Source: Siphonodentalium dalli (taxonomy: Eukaryota; Mollusca; Scaphopoda; Gadilida; Siphonodentaliidae). From it: 64,000 nt of DNA. The stretch covers positions 57,579,899 to 57,643,898 of the forward strand of contig CP136067.1 in assembly GCA_032622095.1 (NCBI GenBank), read 5' to 3'. The notes under the pieces were generated by a model. The model searched no databases. It saw only the letters and a program-made list of their open reading frames with translations, and was not told the origin of the DNA. This document shows positions 40,701 through 52,700 of the stretch, piece by piece. Made by a program: the position numbers and the translations under genes. The number at the start of each line of letters is the position of its first letter. The stretch's first letter is position 1.

Positions 40701-43700
40701 GTACTGTTAATTAATTACACTTACTGGCTTTTGTTAAACATGCAATTAGTCGCTATTGTAACATCCTCTATGTGGACAACGGATCACGAATAAAGCACCG
40801 GGTTTAATATTTTCCTAATCGGAATAAGTCTGAACATTGATATAAACTATAGACTACTATAGACTATAGATACGGGAATTACCGACAATAATTTAATGAA
40901 TAGAAACATGTTTACATATTTAGTATAGAAATAACGGGATGGCTTATCATTAACTGAACAGCTGGTTGACATCACTGTTTCACCAAGTTAGACACAAAGC
41001 TAAAACAACACTGTCTTTGTTTCTCATCCCAACACCATGTGTGTCGTGTTTATTCAATGATTTCAACTCATTTGTGTAACAATGGTTCACTATGATTTAT
41101 TCTCGGGTTTTATCCGACCCGCAGAATCTGATGATGACGCTGAATATACCATTCCGATAATGCCCATGCAGGTGACCGAGGGAATCAGCAACAAGTAATT
41201 GTTGTTTTTGCTGTTTTTATCATGTTCGTTTAAATTAAAATAAAGTATTAAACACAATTGCGTACTCAATACAAATCCATTCTGTAATGGAAATAACAAG
41301 GTCTGGCCTCCCATACAATGTATTTATCTATCTATAAATAGATAGGGAATAGAAATTATGGGATGGGAGAAATTATAAACAACACGTTTCGAAATGGGTT
41401 TTTTTCTTAATGTTTTTTTGTGTGTGATAATGATGGTATGTAATCATTTTATACATGTAACAACAAATAAAGATGTTAATGAATCAGTTTATTGACATAA
41501 TAGTAATTTACAACAAGGTATGAGATGAAATTTGAAATTGATAGACGGCGACATAATGATTTCGCTATTTCGTGGTACTACGATACAAACTAAAAATCTA
41601 AGAACCTCAAATGGGGTGATGGGGTGATTTCGGCTTTATGCATATTCGGTTAATTGCATGAGAAAGGCCATGCACCGATGCTATGCAATAAAGCGAAATT
41701 GACTGTATAAAATATCAGCCGGCTTAAAAAAAAATAATAATAAAAAATATATAAATTAATTTTCCGCTTGGCCTTTCTTTTTTGCCCTCCATTAGGCCTA
41801 ATGTTTAGATAATTTAAGATAACTTTGTGAGGATGGATAGTGTACCTTATTCTGAGCATCACCCCAGACAATTCTGGCTGTAGGTCTGTCAATCGTCAAA
41901 CCATTAGGCCATTTGAGGTTGGAAACTAAGACTATTCTGTTACTTCCATCCATATCAGCCCTCTCAATTGTGGCATTCTCTCCCCAATCAGTCCAGTAGA
42001 TATATCTGTGATAGCACAAAAGAACATCTCAGCATGGCTCATTGGAGCATCATATAATATAATTTTAATTTGGGGAGAGGGGATTTAACCCTTTGAGTGC
42101 CAGGTGGGATATACCCTGTGCCAATGCATTCTCTTATATATGCGAGTCGACCATAGGTCGCCTCGCATATATAAGAGAATGCATTGGCCTAACAATTTTT
42201 CATCATTTGTTATTATTTTTTACAATTTAAATTTTGTTCTTATATTCTTTAACAGGCTTATTTTGTAGGTTTAGGGCCAGGGAATCTTACGTTTTTCATG
42301 GGCATCAAAATAATTACTATGAATACTTGGTGATAGTTTTGAGTTATAACATGCCCTATAGCATGCTTAAGCATACCCAAAACAAAATCAACCAAAAAAA
42401 ACAACAATTTTTTTTTAATTTTTTTAGGGCCGATTTTACAGAACGTAAATTAGGGCCGATAAGATCGGCCCGTGGCACTCAAAGGGTTAAATCATACCTA
42501 TGGTGAAGAATTTCAACAGTTTAGACAAATAGATTGAGGCATAAGGGCTACACCACATACTAGTAGGCTCACCCCATTCCATAATTTCAACAGTTTGGCA
42601 ATATTCTGCTGAATAGATACTTGAAGAATTGGAATTTTTCAGACTTTATAAATGGTTGCATCACAATTTTAGAGATATATTGTAATAAAATATAATTTGA
42701 AGCCAATCAAAGTCAGACATTAAATTTTCTCAGGGCTTTGATTTCAAGATTTGTTGTGAACATTTTGAAAATACAATTCAAGTTCGGCAGGTCATATTTA
42801 ATCTCCATGAAACATATGTTTGCATATATATTAGCATAATATGAGTTTATAATATACAACATTAGAAACATTAAAAATGAACTGTAGTTTGTTTACAGTC
42901 TATAATTTGATAGTGTGTTTGTTTAAAGGTACTCAATCCGATCAGACTGTTCCCATATCATCAAGTTACAACAACATTTCTTCTAAATACGCTTTTGTTA
43001 TCAGAATCGATTAATTACAACAAAATAATGCTAACTGCTGTTAACTATGGTATAAAATTTCCCAAAACATGTTATCAACATGTTGTTCAATGAAATATGG
43101 CCATATTATCACTTGCGTATCACAAATTTTGGCCGTATTACCACTTGATTTTAGATTTATCCATCTTCATACGCAATTCTTTCCAAGACCATTAGTTTGA
43201 CGACTGTTTTCTGGGCCACAAATAATTACACGTTTCGAGAAATAACAAATTTCAAAAATCGATATCTGATCACTGTGAGCTTTGATGGGTGGGTTCCTCG
43301 ACTCAAATAAAATACTTTTCACCACCGAAGACAAAGAAATAGTAGTTTGGGAGCATTCGTTATGCATCTTTAAATAACAAAACAAAACTTCAGGAAGCAG
43401 TATTGATTTTTATAAATGGCAATGTGAGATGAATGAAAGTTAGAATGGTGAGTAATAGTACGGTGCTATGGTTCTAGATTGGGTTATATTCTAATGAAAG
43501 TTAGAATGGTGAGTAATAATACGGTGCTATGGTTCTAGATTGGGTTATATTCTAATTAAAGTTAGAATGGTGAGTAATAGTACGGTGCTATGGTTCTAGA
43601 TTGGGTTATATTCTAATTAAAGTTAGAATGGTGAGTAATAGTACAGTGCTATGGTTCTAGATTGGGTTATATTCTAATTAAAGTTAGAATGGTGAGTAAT

Positions 43701-46700
43701 AATACAGTGCTATGGTTCTAGATTGGGTTATATTCTAATTAAAGTTAGAATGGTGAGTAATAATACGGTGCTATGGTTCTAGATTGGGTTATATTCTAAT
43801 GAAAGTTAGAATGGTGAGTAATAATACAGTGCTATGGTTCTAGATTGGGTTATATTCTAATTAAAGTTAGAATGGTGAGTAATAGTACGGTGCTATGGTT
43901 CTAGATTGGGTTATATTCTAATTAAAGTTAGAATGGTGAGTAATAGTACAGTGCTATGGTTCTAGATTGGGTTATATTCTAATTAAAGTTAGAATGGTGA
44001 GTAATAATACGGTGCTATGGTTCTAGATTGGGTTATATTCTAATGAAAGTTAGAATGGTGAGTAATAGTATGGTGCTATGGTTCTAGATTGGGTTATATT
44101 CTAATTAAATTTAGAATGGTGAGTAATAGTACGGTGCTATGGTTCTAGATTGGGTTATATTCTAATTAAAGTTAGAATGGTGAGTAATAATACGGTGCTA
44201 TGGTTCTAGATTGGGTTATATTCTAATTAAAGTTAGAATGGTGAGTAATAGTATGGTGCTATGGTTCTAGATTGGGTTATATTCTAATTTACGTTAGAAT
44301 GGTGAGTAATAGTATGGTGCTATGGTTCTAGATTGGGTTATATTCTAATTAAGTTAGAATGGTGAGTAATAATACAGTGCTATGGTTCTAGATTGGGTTA
44401 TATTCTAATTAAAGTTAGAATGGTGAGTAATAGTACGGTGCTATGGGTCTAGATTGGGTTATATTCTAATTAAAGTTAGAATGGTGAGTAATAGTATGGT
44501 GCTATGGTTCTAGATTGGGTTATATTCTAATTAAAGTTAGAATGGTGAGTAATAGTACGGTGCTATGGTTCTAGATTGGGTTATATTCTAATTAAAGTTA
44601 GAATGGTGAGTAATAATACGGTGCTATGGTTCTAGATTGGGTTATATTCTAATTAAAGTTAGAATGGTGGGTAATAGTACGGTGCTATGGTTCTAGATTG
44701 TGTTATATTCTAATTAAGTTAGAATGGTGAGTAATAGTACGGTGCTATGGTTCTAGATTGGGTTATATTCTAATTAAAGTTAGAATGGTGAGTAATAGTA
44801 TGGTGCTATGGTTCTAGATTGGGTTATATTCTAATTAAAGTTAGAATGGTGAGTAATAATACGGTGCTATGGTTCTAGATTAGGTTATATTCTAATTAAA
44901 GTTAGAATGGTGAGTAATAGTATGGTGCTATGGTTCTAGATTGGGTTATATTCTAATCAAAGTTAGAATGGTGAGTAATAGTACGGTGCTATGGTTCTAG
45001 ATTGGGTTATATTCTAATTAAAGTTAGAATGGTGAGTAATAGTATGGTGCTATGGTTCTAGATTGGGTTATATTCTAATTAAAGTTAGAATGGTGAGTAA
45101 TAATACGGTGCTATGGTTCTAGATTGGGTTATATTCTAATTAAAGTTAGAATGGTGAGTAATAGTATGGTGCTATGGTTCTAGATTGGGTTATATTCTAA
45201 TTAAAGTTAGAATGGTGAGTAATAGTATGGTGCTATGGTTCTAGATTGGGTTATATTCTAATTAAAGCTAGAATGGTGAGTAATAGTACGGTGCTATGGT
45301 TCTAGATTGGGTTATATTCTAATTAAAGTTAGAATGGTGAGTAATAATACGGTGCTATGGTTCTAGATTGGGTTATATTCTAATTAAAGTTAGAATGGTG
45401 AGTAATAGTATGGTGCTATGGTTCTAGATTGGGTTATATTCTAATTAAAGTTAGAATGGTGAGTAATAGTATGGTGCTATGGTTCTAGATTGGGTTATAT
45501 TCTAATTAAAGTTAGAATGGTGAGTAATAGTACGGTGCTATGGTTCTAGATTGGGTTATATTCTAATTAAAGTTAGAATGGTGAGTAATAATACGGTGCT
45601 ATGGTTCTAGATTGGGTTATATTCTAATTAAAGTTAGAAAGGTGAGTAATAGTACGGTGCTATGGTTCTAGATTGGGTTATATTCTAATTAAAGTTAGAA
45701 TGGTGAGTAATAGTACGGTGCTATGGTTCTAGATTGGGTTATATTCTAATTAAGTTAGAATGGTGAGTAATAATACGGTGCTATGGTTCTAGATTGGGTT
45801 ATATTCTAATTAAAGTTAGAATGGTGAGTAATAGTATGGTGCTATGGTTCTAGATTGGGTTATATTCTAATTAAAGTTAGAATGGTGAGTAATAATACGG
45901 TGCTATGGTTCTAGATTGGGTTATATTCTAATTAAAGTTAGAATGGTGAGTAATAATACGGTGCTATGGTTCTAGATTGGGTTATATTCTAATTAAAGTT
46001 AGAATGGTGAGTAATAGTATGGTGCTATGGTTCTAGATTGGGTTATATTCTAATTTACGTTAGAATGGTGAGTAATAGTATGGTGCTATGGTTCTAGATT
46101 GGGTTATATTCTAATTAAAGTTAGAATGGTGAGTAATAATACGGTGCTATGGTTCTAGATTGGGTTATATTCTAATTAAAGTTAGAATGGTGAGTAATAG
46201 TACGGTGCTATGGTTCTAGATTAGGTTATATTCTAATTAAAGTTAGAATGGTGAGTAATAATACGGTGCTATGGTTCTAGATTGGGTTATATTCTAATTA
46301 AAGTTAGAATGGTGAGTAATAGTATGGTGCTATGGTTCTAGATTGGGTTATATTCTAATTTACGTTAGAATGGTGAGTAATAGTATGGTGCTATGGTTCT
46401 AGATTGGGTTATATTCTAATTAAGTTAGAATGGTGAGTAATAATATAGTGCTATGGTTCTAGATTGGGTTATATTCTAATTAAAGTTAGAATGGTGAGTA
46501 ATAGTACGGTGCTATGGGTCTAGATTGGGTTATATTCTAATTAAAGTTAGAATGGTGAGTAATAGTATGGTGCTATGGTTTTAGATTGGGTTATATTCTA
46601 ATTAAAGTTAGAATGGTGAGTAATAATACGGTGCTATGGTTCTAGATTGGGTTATATTCTAATTAAAGTTAGAATGGTGAGTAATAGTACGGTGCTATGG

Positions 46701-49700
46701 TTCTAGATTGGGTTATATTCTAATTAAAGTTAGAATGGTGAGTAATAGTACGGTGCTATGGTTCTAGATTGGGTTATATTCTAATTAAAGTTAGAATGGT
46801 GAGTAATAGTACGGTGCTATGGTTCTAGATTGGGTTATATTCTAATTAAAGTTAGAATGGTGAGTAATAGTACGGTGCTATGGTTCTAGATTGGGTTATA
46901 TTCTAATTAAAGTTAGAATGGTGAGTAATAGTATGGTGCTATGGTTCTAGATTGGGTTATATTCTAATTAAAGTTAGAATGGTGAGTAATAATACGGTGC
47001 TATGGTTCTCGATTGGGTTATATTCTAATTAAAGTTAGAATGGTGAGTAATGATACGGTGCTATGGTTCTAGATTGGGTTATATTCTAATTAAAGTTAGA
47101 ATGGTGAGTAATAGTACGGTGCTATGGTTCTAGATTGGGTTATATTCTAATTAAAGTTAGAATGGTGAGTAATAGTACGGTGCTATGGTTCTAGATTGGG
47201 TTATATTCTAATTGAAGTTAGAATGGTGAGTAATAGTACAGTGCTATGGTTCTAGATTGGGTTACATTCTAATTAAAGTTAGAATGGTGAGTAATAGTAT
47301 GGTGCTATGGTTCTAGATTGGGTTATATTCTAATTAAAGTTAGAATGGTGAGTAATAATACGGTGCTATGGTTCTAGATTGGGTTATATTCTAATTAAAT
47401 TGGGGAGAGGGGGCCTACCCTGATATGGGATGCAGTGTTATAGCCCTTGGCTTGGCTAATTCATAAGGTAGTATTGACCTTGATATTGTCCGCAACAATT
47501 TTGGTGGTTTCTCATAAAAAAGCCATTTCATGGGGATGTGAGTATCGTGGATCACATATGATCTTTATCCACATCAACAGGTCCAACAATAGCAGATTTA
47601 TGACGTCTTTGAGAAGTCACTATTGAGTAAATGTACCTCCAGGTATAGTGGCGCCGAAAGAGCATACACAATCAGCGCACTAATGGCTACCAGGTTCATT
47701 TCACGTGAAGGCCAGGTCCAAGCATTGAAATAATGTGTCTGTCATTTTCAGAATGAGGTCCCCAGAAGGTGAATTTAGTGATGCTACCCCGCATAGCGGG
47801 CTAGCATCAACAAATTCACCCTCTGGGGACCTCATTCTGCTTACACCTTAGCAGAATGAGGTTCCCCAGAGGGTGAATTTGGTGATGCTAGCCCGCTATG
47901 CGGGGTAGCATCACTAAATTCACCTTCTGGGGACCTCATTCTGCAAATGACAGACACCCTATTTCAAGGCTTGGCCAGGTCGTTATTTAATGTTTTGTGT
48001 AACCTGCGTGTGGTGAGACATTAGCCTTTATTAAGATATCAATCCACTGCGCATTTTTATAGAATCTATTACAGAAGGAATCAGACAATGTAGTATATAA
48101 ATTAATCAACATAATAGTTATTTCCATAATGACTGATATTTTATGTAAATTGATTCGCTTCATCTCGTCTTCCATGTTTTCGCCCACCCATTTTATGACA
48201 TGCCGAAAACAGACATAATGCCCAATCTTCGTTTCCATCTCAGATATTGATAGTTACTCTACCAACTCAGAGTCAATTATTTTGTTGATTTTATAGTTGG
48301 GCCAAATCACGATTTCAATGAATAATAGATCTATCAGCATGAATTAAAATGATTTTACAGTACCTGGTACTGCAGCACTTACCCAGCATCATAATGTAAT
48401 GCAATGGCCCTCGGCTTCGTTAGATTCTCCCAGATGAGTACCTTTCTCATTGTGCCATCCATGCTAGCCACCTCAATCCTCTTCTTTCCTTGATCTGTCC
48501 AATAAACTAAACCACCAACTGGGTCTACTGCAATTCCGTCCGGTGTATCAAGTCCATGCATAATAACGTCCTCCACATTTGTACCATCAAGACTTGCTCG
48601 TTTTATTTTGTTCAGCACCGTATCAGTCCAGTATACCTTCCCTGTGAAGTGTAAATGACATTAGTGCATTGAATAGACACCTCTATACAAGATTATGTGT
48701 GTCTTCAATACAATATCCTTCACTATGTCAAAAAACATGCAATGCCAATGAATTCACAACAAAGATATGCTCACACTTTTTACCTCTGTTTCAGTTTTGA
48801 TTTTTAAAGGTACTCAATCCGATTCGATGGTCCCCATATCATCAGATTCCAACAACAACATTTTTTTTAAATGCCACTTCAGTTATCAGAATCGATTAGT
48901 TGCCCAAAAATAATGCTAACCACAGTCAATTATAGTATAAAATTGCACAAAACCTGTTATTTGTCCACATTTTGTGCAATGAAATTTTGCCTGTTTGTCA
49001 AATATCTGACAGAAAAAAGTCACTTGATTTTAGAGTTATCCATCTTCATCTGTAATTTGGTCTGAGACCATCTTCTCGTCGAATCTTTACTGGGCCACAA
49101 AAAATTATCGGTGGTGAAAATAATAGATTTCAAATATCGATATCTGATCACTCTGAGCTTGATGGGTGGGTTCTTCGATTCGAATCAAATATTTTTTACC
49201 CCCCAAGCCAAGGAAATAGTAATTTGCAAGCATTAATACGGATTATGCATCTTTAATTTGAACTTGAATGAAACTCAGATCCATTCTAATATACTTTATA
49301 CTGTAAAGAATGGCCAAGACATATCAATTCAAAAATGGGGGAGGAACAGATAGGAAAAGAATGATTGGCCCATGTAAAGTAAATTTCCTGTTTATCAGGC
49401 TGGCGAGCATGATCGGGAAAAGTTTTAATCGGTACAAAATAATTACGGTACATTTTTTTATACAAACATGCACGGAATTGAGATGGAACAGAGCCGTTGC
49501 CCAGTTCAGATCTCAGTAAAATATGTGTCGGTATACTTGATTGCGAGATTTTATTAATGAAATAATTCACATGGCATCAATCAACTAATTTTTATATGGA
49601 TGTCTGCTGGGGAGATAATGGCCATGGACAACTGAAATAAGACCCAGAGCTAGCCGATGCAGGCAGAAATTAAAGATGCGCCCACGATTTAAAAAAAATT

Positions 49701-52700
49701 GTTTGGCGTGAGTAAATTGAATTTACATGGCCTTAATATCTCAAATACTATTAAAATACCTTGAGTCATATCATAGGTGACTTAAAATATCTTATTGCTT
49801 ATAATTTATTGGCATCTAAACTTTAGTCTTCACTGCTATCAAATTATAGAAACATTGAGACACCCCATGCCCCTGTCACCTCATTCTTGTATTCAGCAGT
49901 CAGGTAGTTATTGCTATTTTCTTTACCTCGTATTACATCCACATCAAGAGCTATAGCATTCCTCAGGTCACCTAGTGGAACAACAACATCAGCAAAATAG
50001 GACACATCTAATGAAATCTTGCGGATGTCTGTACGCTTGGCAAACACCAGGAAGTTGTTCATCTCTGAAATGAAGGACAGCTCCAATGATATCAATGCAA
50101 TCACCAATCACCATGTACCATTAACCTGGAATACTCACCATTTAAGGGCAGATATCCATAGACGGATAATTTTATAGACATGTATTTAAAAATAGGTGCC
50201 CGAAAAAAAATTATGAATATAACACAACCCCAAAAGTGTAAGAAATCTTCGCAACAATAGCTGACCTTCATACCACATCTCGATTGTCACATAATGTGAT
50301 TGCCATCTGCTTGTTCTCTATTGTGTATAAGGGGGGACAGAAAGACGGCCTATATTGGCCATGCCGCTCCTGCGCAAATTTTCAGGACAGATTATTATGT
50401 TTTTGTATTATATGTGTGCAAATAAACAATCCAATACAATCATTGGAGAATGTCAATCCATAATCTCAAATGAAGCTGAACAATAACAGAAGATTGTCAA
50501 GATTTTATGCTTTTTTTACACTTGGTTAACAGATTTTTCCTCTAAAACTTGGGTGGGTTGGTTGAAATAAAAATAAAAATGTACGTGGAAACATCAATAT
50601 TGTTTTAAAACGATGTATAGCATAAAACAAGGCTTCAATTGTGTTGATCTGTAGCATGTAATATGCAGTTAAGCATTAGCAGATTATACAAAGACACACT
50701 TTTGAAACACCAATTGATGAATTATAGTCAATACAACAATGCAAGTTTAGAAACAGTAATGAACCAGTTACCATTACTCAATAACAATTCTTTCTTTTTT
50801 ACCAGAGATCCATGATTTAGCCTGCATACTATATTCTATACAACTAGTAGGTATTAGCGGGTTTGCGCTTTCAAACCGGTACGTATACGGGTACATATAC
50901 TGGTAGCTACCTGTACCGGTACACGTTTTGTAATCGCAAACTGTTTCACGGGTAGAATTCAGCATATCGACTGGTAATGTATGTGAGCCAACTGCAAACA
51001 AATTCATATATTCTATATATGTATAGAGAAAGTGTTATTCGCATTCGCTTTATTGGCCGACATTATACTTACCATTATGGAGACAAATGGCCTCTGGATA
51101 ATCAGTTGCATTTCACCAGGGACGAGGCGGCAGTGCGTGGGAAGGGGTTGAGGTTTTTCTTTCACTCATTGTGGTTAACATTTTCAATTGGATTTCACTT
51201 ATGATTTCATTGACCGATCGATTGGTGACTAACATAAGTGGAATTTTCCGACTGAGAATATTAGGTTATGATAGATCTAAGATACAACTTTCCAACCAAT
51301 ATTCGGTGTAAAGTGTATTGTTTTTAGACCCAGGGTCCAATAAAGGTCTAGGCCAGGGTTTCCGTTAGTACGGCTCAGCGTCCGTAGGACGGCCTCATTC
51401 CCCTCGCAGATTATCTGTTTGGTTCATGCATATACCAAATGTCAGTCGCAATATGTCGTAAAAAAAAATCGATTGCAACGGGAGTTTGGGGGTTAAACAG
51501 AATACTGGTGAAATGCGTGTCAAATAGCGACGTTATATACAGCGTAATACATGTCGCGGTAACATCAAAGAAATTAAGCCGGACTGCTGAGTACGCATAT
51601 GTTTGTGCACGGGATGAAACTACTCATGCTCGAAAATCCCGTGATATCCTACGATTACATAATTTGATCAAAGTATGCGAATTTCTTAGTCGGGACATTT
51701 TTATGCACAGGATTTTCATGGATGAAACTACTCCTTCTCCGAGATCCCGTGCTATCGTACGGTACATAATTAATGGGTCCGTGAGGTTCAGAACAGAGTT
51801 TTAGCAAGCGTGTTATAAAATATAATTTGACGGGAAATGTGAACATGTGCGTCGTTGATTGTGCTTGGGGACCCAAGTGGGGACCCAAGCGGGAGCCGCA
51901 GGACAACGCAACTATTATTTACCGTACTTTGACTGTATCTCCGTATTGGGGAGGGGGTATGTGTTTGTCTTTATCCTCCATGTATGTAATATGGATCAAA
52001 TGAATGGTGTTGTTAACTTGTCACTATGAATTCCCACTATAGAGACTGATTTCGGGACAGGTTCCGTATTATTGTGAAATAAATCACTTTGGGATTTTGT
52101 TGACTATGCATGGCAATATACGCATAATAAGCAATTGCGGTCGTCGGTTTATGGACTAATAGAGACTATTGAACAAGCTACGCATTCCGAGTGAAAGATG
52201 TTGCTACCATTCGTATTCCGCCGCTATAAATATCTCCTGCAGACAAACCCCGCAGTATGACGTCACAGCGCACAAATAGTTTTACGATTGACAGCGTATA
52301 TCCTAGCTGTCAGTTCCATTTGCACAGAAGCTGCTTGAAATTCTAGGAAATACTTTATTCAATTCTCCTTAATTGCTATCTATTATTGGTCAATGCATAG
52401 ATGCTTTGTAGTGTTTAGATTTATTATGCCTGTTGGAATCTTATTGTATAAATTTGTAATCACTAACTCATAGGTTGTTCATTAATATATAGTATTCAAT
52501 CAGACGCAGTCTTACGTTCGTAACTAATTGATTATCTGGAGTCATTCTGGACACCATCAACAGAATTAAAGCACCCACGGAAATGATTGACTTGCGTAAT
52601 ATATACGTAGCTTTAGGTTTCTTTGTGGGAAATTGCTACTTTTCAGTGTCAAATAACAAAATTTTCGCCCGACAGGACGAACCATGGTCGTCCCGTCGCG

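Larger units (their letters stand above)
39491..41705 (+). mobile_element. pogo/Tigger-type DNA transposon, internally deleted copy 2
   Basis: TA at both ends, repeats CAGTCAATTCCAGTTAATTG and complement CAGTCAATTTCGCTTTATTG. It keeps the end of the transposase frame at 41108-41198 but not the start. A ~750-base insertion (about 40125-40878) absent from copy 1 carries another transposase-like start at 40514. Confidence 0.87.

Noticed and set aside
43435-47400. CRISPR-like array
   Set aside because: Units are contiguous with no unique spacers and the locus is an intron of an animal gene.
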